A DNA stretch of 35,861 nt from JACGMN01 sp964522635 (lineage in GTDB: Archaea > Halobacteriota > Syntropharchaeia > Alkanophagales > Methanospirareceae): positions 1-35,861 of the forward strand of contig CAZFWT010000008.1 in NCBI GenBank assembly GCA_964522635.1, read 5' to 3'. This document shows positions 17,291-25,241 of the stretch, piece by piece. The notes beneath the pieces were generated by a model. That model was not told the DNA's origin. It searched no databases and saw only the letters and a program-made list of their open reading frames with translations. The position numbers were made by a program, and so were the translations under genes. Each line of letters begins with the position of its first letter. Positions within the stretch are counted from its first letter, which is position 1.

Positions 17291-18016
17291 ATGGCACTAT
17301 TTTTTGGGATAGATGGGTGCCGGAATGAGTGGATTGCAGTAAGTTGTGATTCTGATCATAATTTCCAGAAAGCTTTTGTTGAGAAGAGCATCCAAGCAAC
17401 ACATGAATGTACAAAAGAGGCCAACCTTACGCTCATAGATATTCCAATTGGACTTAAGGACAAAAGCAACCCGGGAAAACGCGCCTGTGATGTTGCCGCG
17501 CGGAAAAAATTAGGAAAACAATGGCGTTCTGTTTTTTCAGTACCGCAGCGAGAAAGTCTCGAACAAGAGACCTATGAAGATGCAAAACGCAAAAATATGA
17601 ATATATGCGGAGTAGGGTTAACCAGACAAACATGGTGTATTATGAATAAAATTTCTGAGGTTGATTCGCTCTTAATTCGCAACTCTGCGTTACAGTTGAG
17701 GTTCAGAGAGACACATCCAGAGATTTGTTTTTGGTGTTTGAACAAGAAAAAAGCACTAAATGATAAGAAGAAAACCGAATCAGGTATTAAAGAACGCTTA
17801 AAGATAATGAAAGGTTTTTCTGAAAACGGCGATGATTTCTACAACAAGAATCGGAACCTTCTTAGGGGTGTGAAATCTGATGATATCCTCGATGCCATGG
17901 CTGCAGCTTTAACCGCATCCCTTTCGGAACAGTTCATTCTCAAAACCTTACCTGAAGTGCCGGAAGTAGATTCGTTCGGTCTCAAAATGGAAATCGTTTA
18001 TGTGGCAATTGACTAA
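17291..18016 (+). CDS. DUF429 family protein, AT-rich
   Basis: A 241-residue protein of the DUF429 (RNase H-like fold) family. It has an N-terminal GIDGCRNEWIAV with the first acidic residue and LTLIDIPIGLKD with the second. The basic motif RACDVAARKKLGKQWRSVFSVP follows, then ETHPEICFW and a late SDDILDAMAAALTA carrying the final acidic residues. The fold predicts a nuclease, but no activity is established. The gene is visibly richer in A and T than its neighbours, with codons such as AAA, GAT and ATT favoured, and lies 43 bases after rqcH. That points to recent transfer. A G-rich ribosome site precedes the ATG by about ten bases. Confidence 0.82.
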   Translation: MALFFGIDGCRNEWIAVSCDSDHNFQKAFVEKSIQATHECTKEANLTLIDIPIGLKDKSNPGKRACDVAARKKLGKQWRSVFSVPQRESLEQETYEDAKRKNMNICGVGLTRQTWCIMNKISEVDSLLIRNSALQLRFRETHPEICFWCLNKKKALNDKKKTESGIKERLKIMKGFSENGDDFYNKNRNLLRGVKSDDILDAMAAALTASLSEQFILKTLPEVPEVDSFGLKMEIVYVAID

Positions 18017-18033
18017 ACCGTTTACAGCGGTAA

Positions 18034-18336
18034 TTAATCTAACTTAAAACGCACCGCTTTTAGTTTCTGTTCGATGCTCCCCGCCTTATCCCGCCGTTCG
18101 TCTATTTTCAGTGTGGTCACGACCCGTAACGCGCCCTGCTCGAATACGGATTCGTGAACTCGCTCCACTGCCTCCAGAATCACGGATAGCTCGTCAGCCT
18201 CGATGATCGTGCCCATCGCCGTTAGCTGGGGCTCCAGGCCCATTTTCTTTAGCTCAGTAACCGCTTTCGCCACGTACCTGCTCACACCCGGCGTTCCTGT
18301 GCCCAGAGGAACAACCGTGAGTTCTGCGATGATCAT
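18034..18336 (-). CDS. MTH1187/DUF77 thiamine-binding-type protein
   Basis: A 100-residue protein starting MIIAELTVVPLGTGTPGVSRYV, the signature of the MTH1187/YkoF-like thiamine-binding family (DUF77). The continuing LTAMGTIIEADELSVILEAVERVHE and RVVTTLKIDERRDK complete the ferredoxin-like fold. Family members bind thiamine or hydroxymethylpyrimidine, or are stand-alone proteins of unknown role. The frame is open to 18585, but the ATG at 18336 with GGAGGGTG about seven bases upstream gives the normal N-terminus. It is divergent from the sensor kinase and convergent with the DUF429 gene. Confidence 0.88.
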   Translation of the reverse strand: MIIAELTVVPLGTGTPGVSRYVAKAVTELKKMGLEPQLTAMGTIIEADELSVILEAVERVHESVFEQGALRVVTTLKIDERRDKAGSIEQKLKAVRFKLD

Positions 18337-18373
18337 TTCCCGACACCCTCCCTGTACACTATAAGTGCTCCAG

Positions 18374-18390
18374 CATATACATATATACCA
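18374..18390. promoter_or_regulatory. AT-rich divergent promoter region
   Basis: ATATACATATATACC lies between the thiamine-binding gene (start 18336) and the sensor kinase (start 18440). It contains TATA-like elements in both directions at 40-60 bases from each start. A GAGGT ribosome site at 18427-18431 serves the kinase. Confidence 0.4.
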
Positions 18391-18439
18391 TACCTGACTC
18401 ACCCGGCCGGCACAGTCGCGAACGGGCGAGGTACAAGCG

Positions 18440-21400
18440 ATGCCACCGCCAGAGGAGCAACGGGAGATAACGATCCTGCATGTCGATGACGAGCCGGAGT
18501 TCCTTGCGCTGACCAAAGCCTTTCTGGAACGCGAGCAGGAGAAGTTCGTGGTGGATACTGCGACCTCGGTAGAAGAGGCGCTCAAGCGGCTGGATGAGCG
18601 TTCTTATAACGTCATCGTCTCCGATTACCAGATGCCCGGAATGGACGGTTTGACGTTCCTCCAGCAAGTGCGCGAGCGCAGCAGCACGATACCGTTCATC
18701 GTGTTCACGGGTAAGGGTCGAGAAGAAGTCGCGATTGCGGCGCTAAACAGGGGTGCCAACCACTACCTCCAGAAAGGCCGTGATATCGAGAGCATGTACG
18801 GCACATTGATCTACGCGATCGAGGAAGTAGTGTCGAAAAATTGGGCACTGGAGGCGCTGAGAGCGTCTGAGTCCGAATATCGAGCCATCTTTGAAACCAC
18901 CGGCACGGCAACGGTCATTGTAGAGGAAGACGCTACGCTCTCCCACATAAATACGGAATTTGAGAGATTGTCAGGGTGCTCCAGGGCGGAGATAGAAGGT
19001 AAGAGGAAATGGAGAGAATTCGTGGTGCATGAAGATTTGGCGCGGATGAGCGAGTATCATCGGTTACGACGAAAAGATCCGAACGCCGCGCCGAGCACGT
19101 ACGAGTTCCGGTTTGTTGACGCCGCAGGCACTGTTAAAGACGTACTGCTGAATATCAACATGATCGCGGGAACAAGCAAGAGCGTTGCTTCGCTTTTAGA
19201 TATCACCTCGCGCAAGAAAGCGGAAGAAGCGCTCCGCGAAGCAGAGGCCAAATATTCTGCCGTGGTCGAGAACTCTCTGGATGGCATCGTTATACTGCAA
19301 GATGAATTGCTGAAATTCGTGAACAGGAGCTATTCGGCGCTGCTGGGCTATATGCCCGCTGAAGTGATAGGGAAGCATTTTTTGAAATTGGTCGCACCGG
19401 AGTTCCGTGAGCTGACCCGGAAACGATATACAGATCGGCTGCGCGGGAAAGAACCGCCCAATATCTACGAGATCGCGTTACTCCATAAAAATGGCAGTAT
19501 CCTACCGGTAGAGATTAATGCCACGGTCATGAGTTACGAAGGTAAACCGGCAGATCTCGTCTTTATTCGCGACATCGCCGACCGAAAGCGTTCGGAAGAG
19601 GCGCTTCGGGCCAGTGAAGAGAAGTACCGGACGATGGTTGAACATACCGGAACGGGCATCTGCGTCTTCGATGAAGATACCACTATCGCCTTTGTTAACC
19701 AGGAGTATGAGCGGATCACCGGCTATACGAAGGAGGAGGTGGAGGGCACTGTAAGTTGGACTGAACACATTGTCGAAGAAGATCTCGCGGTGATGAAGCA
19801 GCGCCATAAGCTGAAGAGCGAGGTGGGCAGCCAGGTCCACAGCGTATACGAATTCAGGATGAAGACCAAAAGCGGGGAGACGAAAGATATCCTTCTTAAC
19901 GTTGATCTCATACCAGGCACACGAAAGAGCATCGCTTCTTTGCTCGACATCACCGATCGGAAGCGAATGGAAGAGCGGCTCCGAGAAGACAGCTCGTTCC
20001 GCAATAAGGTGATTACAAAAGCCGCCGAGGGGCTTTGCGTCTGCCACGAGATTCCTGAGTATCCATTCGTGGCATTCACGGTTTGGAACGATCGCATGAC
20101 CGAGATCACCGGCTACACCATGGACGAGATCAATCGGCTTGGCTGGTATCAGACGATGTATCCGAATCCAGAGCTCCAGGCGTGCGCCATCGAACGCATG
20201 GCTCGGATGAGAAAAGGGGATGATCTGGTTGCAGAGGAATGGGTTATCACCCGAGCGGATGGAGAGAAGAGAACGCTTTTGATCTCCACCTCTGTTCTGA
20301 AGTCGAAAGACAGCCAAACCCACGTCCTTGCCCTCATGCAGGATGTCACTGAGCGCAAGCAGATCGAGACGGGGCTGAAAGAAAATGAACGGTTCCTCAG
20401 AGATATCTTGGATGGCATCCAGGATGGCATCAGCGTGCTTGATTGCGATCTGACCGTGCGTCGTGTGAATTGGTGGGTGGAGCAGAAGTATGCTGACGAG
20501 ATGCCGCTAATTGGCAAGAAGTGCTTCGCGGTATATCAGAAGCGGCAATCTCCCTGTCCCTGGTGTCCCTCGGTCCCGACGATCGAGACGGGGATAGCTC
20601 ATACCGAGGTCGTACCCTATCCCACTGCGGATAACCCCACGGGTTGGATTGAGCTGAGTGCATATCCGCTCAAGGACCCCGATGGGTGCGTTACCGGCAT
20701 TGTGGAGCATGTGAAAGATATAACCGCCCGTAAAAAAGCGGAAGAGGCGCTACAAGCGAATGAGAAGAGATACCGGGAACTAGCAGATTCACTACCCCAG
20801 GTGGTCTTTGAGATAGACGAAGCAGGAACCTTAACGTTCGTGAACCGGTTTGCCTTTGCCCTCTTTGGGTACAGCCAGGAGGAGTTTGAGACCGGCCTCA
20901 ACGCCCTGCAGATGATCGCTCCTGAGGATCGCGCGAGGAGCCGGGAGGCTATTCAACGGGTCTTACAGGGCGAACCGTTGGGCGGCATCGAATACACGGC
21001 GCAACGGAAAGATGGCACGGTATTCCCCGTGCTCATACATTCAAATCGGATTATCCATGGTAAGAGGCCCGTGGGCTTGCGAGGGATTTTGGTCGATCTC
21101 TCTGAGCCTAAACGAACGGAGGACGCCTTACGTAAAAGCGAGGAGCGGTATCGAGTGCTAACTGACGAATCGCCCTTTGGAATAGCGATTGTTTCGCCCG
21201 AGGGGCACTATCACTACGTCAATTCTAAGTTCGTTGAGATCTTCGGTTACACGCTGAAAGACGTTCCTACCGGGCGTGATTGGTTCATCAAGGCCTACCC
21301 CAATGAGAGATCCCGAAAAGAAGCTATTACCACGTGGTTCAATGATTTGAAATCATCAAAACCGGGAGAGTTCCGACCTCGGACGTTCACGGTGACCTGC

Positions 21401-22222
21401 AAGAACGGCACTAAGAAAGAGATCTGTTTCCGCCCGGTTACGCTCTCTACGGGCGAGCAACTCGTTTTGTATGAGGATATTACTGAACAGAAGCGAGCAG
21501 AAACGGAACGTGCCGCGATCCTCAAAGAGCTCTCGGCCAAGAACCGGGAGCTGGAGCGGTTCACCTACACCATCTCCCACGATTTACGCTCGCCGCTCGT
21601 GACCATAGAAGGCTTCACGGACATGCTCCAGAAGGATTTAGAGCAGAACAACCACAAGCGGGTGATGAGCGATTTACAGTATATCTCGACCGCAGCGGCC
21701 AGGATGGACGAGTTCCTGAGCGCGACGCTGAAGCTCTCGCGTATCGGACGAATGGCGAACCCGCCCGAGGACGTGCCTTTTGACACTGTCATTCAAGATG
21801 CCCTGGCGCAGACCGCCGGTGAGATACAGGCGAGCGGGGTTGAACTCGTCATCGCTGATCAGTTCCCAACCGTCCATGTGGATCGTTTGCGGATCGCAGA
21901 GCTCCTGGTGAATCTCATCAGCAACAGCATCAAATATCGGGGCGATCGCCCGGATCCCGAAATAGAGCTTGGACATCGTATGGACGGTGATGAGACGGTA
22001 TTCTTCGTGAAAGACAACGGGATCGGGATCGCTAAGAGCGAGCAGGAGAAGGTCTTCGAGATCTTTTGCCAGGTGGACATGCGGAGCGAAGGCACGGGCG
22101 CCGGGTTGGCGATCGTACGCCGGATCGTCGAGATACACGGCGGTCGCATTTGGATTGAATCGGAATTGGGTACGGGGTGCACGGTCTGTTTCACGCTGCC
22201 CGTGGTGAGCGCAGCCCTCTAG
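18440..22222 (+). CDS. sensor histidine kinase: receiver, seven PAS domains, HisKA, HATPase
   Basis: A 1260-residue cytosolic kinase without membrane segments. Order: receiver domain (residues about 8-130, phospho-acceptor Asp62 in VIVSDYQMPGMDG), then seven PAS repeats each introduced by an EEALRxxE-type linker. These are followed by HisKA with phospho-accepting His1047 (ISHDLRSPL), and HATPase_c with N-box VNLISNSIKY (about 1158), DNGIGIA and GTGAGLAIV. PAS1 and PAS3 are near duplicates of one another. PAS5 carries Cys695, Cys706 and Cys709 in a CPWCP-type motif. Such large receiver-PAS kinases are common in methanogenic archaea. No separate output regulator is adjacent, so the target is unknown. 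Its stop is two bases from the convergent Hdr operon end. Confidence 0.93.
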   Translation: MPPPEEQREITILHVDDEPEFLALTKAFLEREQEKFVVDTATSVEEALKRLDERSYNVIVSDYQMPGMDGLTFLQQVRERSSTIPFIVFTGKGREEVAIAALNRGANHYLQKGRDIESMYGTLIYAIEEVVSKNWALEALRASESEYRAIFETTGTATVIVEEDATLSHINTEFERLSGCSRAEIEGKRKWREFVVHEDLARMSEYHRLRRKDPNAAPSTYEFRFVDAAGTVKDVLLNINMIAGTSKSVASLLDITSRKKAEEALREAEAKYSAVVENSLDGIVILQDELLKFVNRSYSALLGYMPAEVIGKHFLKLVAPEFRELTRKRYTDRLRGKEPPNIYEIALLHKNGSILPVEINATVMSYEGKPADLVFIRDIADRKRSEEALRASEEKYRTMVEHTGTGICVFDEDTTIAFVNQEYERITGYTKEEVEGTVSWTEHIVEEDLAVMKQRHKLKSEVGSQVHSVYEFRMKTKSGETKDILLNVDLIPGTRKSIASLLDITDRKRMEERLREDSSFRNKVITKAAEGLCVCHEIPEYPFVAFTVWNDRMTEITGYTMDEINRLGWYQTMYPNPELQACAIERMARMRKGDDLVAEEWVITRADGEKRTLLISTSVLKSKDSQTHVLALMQDVTERKQIETGLKENERFLRDILDGIQDGISVLDCDLTVRRVNWWVEQKYADEMPLIGKKCFAVYQKRQSPCPWCPSVPTIETGIAHTEVVPYPTADNPTGWIELSAYPLKDPDGCVTGIVEHVKDITARKKAEEALQANEKRYRELADSLPQVVFEIDEAGTLTFVNRFAFALFGYSQEEFETGLNALQMIAPEDRARSREAIQRVLQGEPLGGIEYTAQRKDGTVFPVLIHSNRIIHGKRPVGLRGILVDLSEPKRTEDALRKSEERYRVLTDESPFGIAIVSPEGHYHYVNSKFVEIFGYTLKDVPTGRDWFIKAYPNERSRKEAITTWFNDLKSSKPGEFRPRTFTVTCKNGTKKEICFRPVTLSTGEQLVLYEDITEQKRAETERAAILKELSAKNRELERFTYTISHDLRSPLVTIEGFTDMLQKDLEQNNHKRVMSDLQYISTAAARMDEFLSATLKLSRIGRMANPPEDVPFDTVIQDALAQTAGEIQASGVELVIADQFPTVHVDRLRIAELLVNLISNSIKYRGDRPDPEIELGHRMDGDETVFFVKDNGIGIAKSEQEKVFEIFCQVDMRSEGTGAGLAIVRRIVEIHGGRIWIESELGTGCTVCFTLPVVSAAL

Positions 22223-22224
22223 GA

Positions 22225-23922
22225 TTATCCCTTCTCTCGCGGCACTAACGTGAAGAAATTCTTTATCTGTGCGGAAACCTCGATATTCCTGAAGTGACGC
22301 TGGTCCAGTGCGCCGGTCGGGCACGCGGCAACGCAGGTGCCGCACCCCTTACAGAGCGCCTCGATCACTTCCAGCTGCTCATTCAGCCGTAACGCGCGGT
22401 AGGGGCATTTATCCACGCAGATCCCGCACTTCACGCAGGCAGACTGGTCCACCACGGGAGTGATCGCCTCAGGCACGACGTACCCACGAGCCATGGGGAT
22501 CGAGGCTCGCGATGACGCGCCCAGCGCCTGCGCTATGCTTTCCGGGACATCGCGGGGGCCGTGAGCAGTGCCGCAGAGATAAATGCCATCGGTGGCGAAA
22601 TCCAGCGGCCTGAGCTTCACATGCGCCTCGTAGAAGAACCCGTCTGGCCCCAGCGGCACCTTCAGCATCTTCGAGATCCGCTCGGTTTCGGGCCCGCTGA
22701 TAAGCGGTGTGGAGAGCACCACCAGATCAGCTTTCAGGTCGAGCTCTTTGCGGATATTCACATGATAGACCTTGACGGTCGTCCCCTCAACGATCGGCTC
22801 GCTCCCGGGCTCAAAGCGTACGAATCGTACACCCTGCTCACGCGCCTCGATGAGCATGTGCTCATATTCGCCGTACACGTTCATCCCTTCATTCAGGATA
22901 TAGATCTCAGCATCGGGCACATGCGCTTTTATCACCAACGCGTTCTTCACAGCGGTGGTGCAGCAGATCTTCGAGCAGTAAGAGACCTTCCGGCCGCGAG
23001 CGCCGACGCACTGGATCATCACGAATCGGTTGCCGAGCGTATTGAAATCTTGGGTCTCGGCGCAGGATCGCAGCCGTTCCTCCAATTCCAACTGCGTGAT
23101 TACTCGCTTTCCGTCGTACTTGAAGAGCCCTTCAGGTTTGAGCTCTTCCGCACCGATCGCTACAATAATGGTGCCAATCTTAAGCACCTGCGTTGCGCCG
23201 TTCGTGGAAATCGTTACGGTGAAATTTCCGACATAGCCCTCCACCTCGTCCACTGAGGCCGAGGTCCACACGGTTATCTTCTTCTCCGCTTGCACGTCAC
23301 TCATGACGGCACGCAAGAACTCGCGCGCGTCGACGAAGGTGGGATAGAGTTTATACAGCCTTCTGAGCAGTCCACCCAGCTCATGCTCCCGCTCCACGAG
23401 GTGCACTTCGAAGCCCTGCCGCGCGAGATTCAACGCTGCGGTCATGCCACTGATCCCCCCGCCGATAACGAGCGATTTCGGCTCGACTCGCACTTTCTCC
23501 TCCTCTTGCGGTTCGAGCATGGCTGCTTTGGCCACCGCCATGCGCACCAGATCCTTCGCCTTCTCCGTTGCCTTTTCAGGCTCGTGCATATGGATCCAGG
23601 AACACTGGTCGCGGATGTTCGCGAACTCAAAGAGGTACTTGTTGAGCCCCGCAGCTTCACACGCTGCCCGGAAGAGCGACTCGTGCGTTCGCGGCGTGCA
23701 GGCAGCAACAACGACGCGGTTCAGCCCTTTCTCCGCGATCGCCTGTTTTATCGAATCCACGCCGTCCGATGAGCAGGTGTACAGATTCCGCTCAGCATAC
23801 ACGACGTGTGGCAGCGTCTTCGCGTATTCTGTTACCGCGGGTACATCCACCACACCACCGATGTTCGTGCCGCAATGGCACACGAATACCCCGATCCGAA
23901 TCTCCTCGTCACGCTCCGCCAT
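22225..23922 (-). CDS. HdrA-like flavoprotein with N-terminal Cys domain and C-terminal ferredoxin
   Basis: A 565-residue HdrA-type protein. The N-terminal domain has GVFVCHCGTNIGGVVD, then CSSDG, VVAACTPRTHE and ANIRDQCSWIH. A Rossmann FAD site follows (VIGGGISGMTAALNLA), then FVMIQCVGARG with KICCTTAVK, and the C-terminal tail has two [4Fe-4S] motifs (CVKCGICVDKCP and CKGCGTCVAACP). It lacks the NDCSIC segment and inserted ferredoxin found in the neighbouring HdrA. The ATG at 23922 has GGGAAG eight bases upstream; a GTG at 23931 is possible. It overlaps the end of the QmoA-like gene by 14 bases, so the two are coupled. Probably the flavin and ferredoxin-contacting half of an Hdr electron-transfer complex. 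Confidence 0.9.
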   Translation of the reverse strand: MAERDEEIRIGVFVCHCGTNIGGVVDVPAVTEYAKTLPHVVYAERNLYTCSSDGVDSIKQAIAEKGLNRVVVAACTPRTHESLFRAACEAAGLNKYLFEFANIRDQCSWIHMHEPEKATEKAKDLVRMAVAKAAMLEPQEEEKVRVEPKSLVIGGGISGMTAALNLARQGFEVHLVEREHELGGLLRRLYKLYPTFVDAREFLRAVMSDVQAEKKITVWTSASVDEVEGYVGNFTVTISTNGATQVLKIGTIIVAIGAEELKPEGLFKYDGKRVITQLELEERLRSCAETQDFNTLGNRFVMIQCVGARGRKVSYCSKICCTTAVKNALVIKAHVPDAEIYILNEGMNVYGEYEHMLIEAREQGVRFVRFEPGSEPIVEGTTVKVYHVNIRKELDLKADLVVLSTPLISGPETERISKMLKVPLGPDGFFYEAHVKLRPLDFATDGIYLCGTAHGPRDVPESIAQALGASSRASIPMARGYVVPEAITPVVDQSACVKCGICVDKCPYRALRLNEQLEVIEALCKGCGTCVAACPTGALDQRHFRNIEVSAQIKNFFTLVPREKG

Positions 23923-25240
23923 CGTGCTCACTTCCCTTTCGTGCTATAATCACAGAGGCCGCAGCCGCAGCGGCACTCGCCTGGGCCACACTCTCCGGGA
24001 TGTCCTTCGGGCCCTGCGCGTAGCCAATGAGAAAGATCCCCGCCTTGTTCGTCTCGATCGGCGCGCCGAGCCGATCTCGGGACGTGAAGAACCCGTACTC
24101 GTCAACCGGTATACCGAGCACAGCCGCGAGCTCTTTTGCGCTCTTGCTCGGTATCGGCGCGGTGTTCAGCACGACCAGCTCGGCCTCTATGCGCTCCAGT
24201 TCACCTGTAGCCAGGTCTTCATATTTGATGATCAGGTTCTTCGTCTCCTTATCCTCGATGATCTCGCCTGGACGGCCTCGTACGTACCTGATCCCGTATT
24301 CCGCTTTTGCGCGGTCTATGTACTCCTGCGAGCGCTTACCTACGGCCCGCAATTCAGAGTACAGGATATAGGTTTCCGTGTCCGGGTAATGCTCCCGGGT
24401 GAGTATCGAGCCCTTGGTGGCATTCAAGCAGCAGACAGTGCAGCAATACGGGTAGTTGCTCCGATCGCGCAGCCCGACACATTGGATGAAGACGACCGTT
24501 TGCGGCACCTTACCGTCAGAAGGCCGTAGAAGGTGCCCTTCCGTCGGCCCGCTGGCACAGATCAGCCGCTCGAATTCCAGTGCTATGAGCACATTCGGAT
24601 AGATGCCATAGCAGTACTCTTTGAACTGTGTGGGGTCGGCGAAATCATAGCCCGTGGCCACGATGATCGCATCCACGTCGAGTTCGAGCTCTTCCGGCTG
24701 CTGCTCAAAATCGATCGCATCCGGCCCACAGGCCTCGACGCAGGGCGGCGATTTACCGCATTTACCCTTCGTGAGCATAAGGCAGTGCTCGTCGTCGATG
24801 ATCGCGACGCGCGGCACTGCCTGTATGAAATAGAGAGATATTGCAGGCCGTTTGCCCAGATTCATATTGAATTCGTCCGGATACCGCTTTTTGAGCCGAC
24901 AGGCCAGCACACAGCGCCCACAGCCGGTGCATTTGTTCTCGTCCACGTACCGCGGCTTCTTCACGATACGGGCCGTAAAGTTCCCGGCCGCGCCCTCCAA
25001 GCCCACTACTTCCGCGTTCGTTATGACCATTACGTTCGGATGTCCGAAGCATTCCAGCATCTTGGGAGCGAGGATGCAGATGGAGCAGTCGTTCGTGGGG
25101 AAGGTCTTGTCAAGTTGCGCCATCCGACCACCGATGGAGGGCTTCTTCTCCACCAGATAGACCTCGTGTCCGCGATCGCCGAGATCCAGTGCTGCCTGTA
25201 TTCCCGCGATACCGCCCCCGATTACCAACACGCGTCCCAT
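23909..25240 (-). CDS. QmoA-like HdrA flavoprotein
   Basis: A 443-residue HdrA-family FAD protein starting VLVIGGGIAGIQAALDLGDRG. It keeps the classic HdrA cluster segment KTFPTNDCSICILAPKM, then VDENKCTGCGRCVLACR, a further ferredoxin-like group CGKSPPCVEACGPDAI, and IQCVGLRDRSNYPYCCTVCC. It ends with the FAD-binding GIFLIGYAQGPKDIPESVAQASAAA. It lacks the N-terminal CxCG domain and the C-terminal ferredoxin, so it resembles QmoA in size and plan. A GGGAGGTG ribosome site lies seven bases before the ATG, one base after the stop of the MvhD-HdrD gene. Its missing parts are supplied by the next gene. Confidence 0.92.
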   Translation of the reverse strand: MGRVLVIGGGIAGIQAALDLGDRGHEVYLVEKKPSIGGRMAQLDKTFPTNDCSICILAPKMLECFGHPNVMVITNAEVVGLEGAAGNFTARIVKKPRYVDENKCTGCGRCVLACRLKKRYPDEFNMNLGKRPAISLYFIQAVPRVAIIDDEHCLMLTKGKCGKSPPCVEACGPDAIDFEQQPEELELDVDAIIVATGYDFADPTQFKEYCYGIYPNVLIALEFERLICASGPTEGHLLRPSDGKVPQTVVFIQCVGLRDRSNYPYCCTVCCLNATKGSILTREHYPDTETYILYSELRAVGKRSQEYIDRAKAEYGIRYVRGRPGEIIEDKETKNLIIKYEDLATGELERIEAELVVLNTAPIPSKSAKELAAVLGIPVDEYGFFTSRDRLGAPIETNKAGIFLIGYAQGPKDIPESVAQASAAAAAASVIIARKGSEHDGGA

Positions 25241-25241
25241 A

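Noticed and set aside
23444..24529. Plus-strand open frame of 361 codons opposite the HdrA genes
   Set aside because: It lies entirely antisense to two clearly conserved HdrA genes, shows no domain-like motif, and has the composition expected of a shadow frame in GC-rich DNA.
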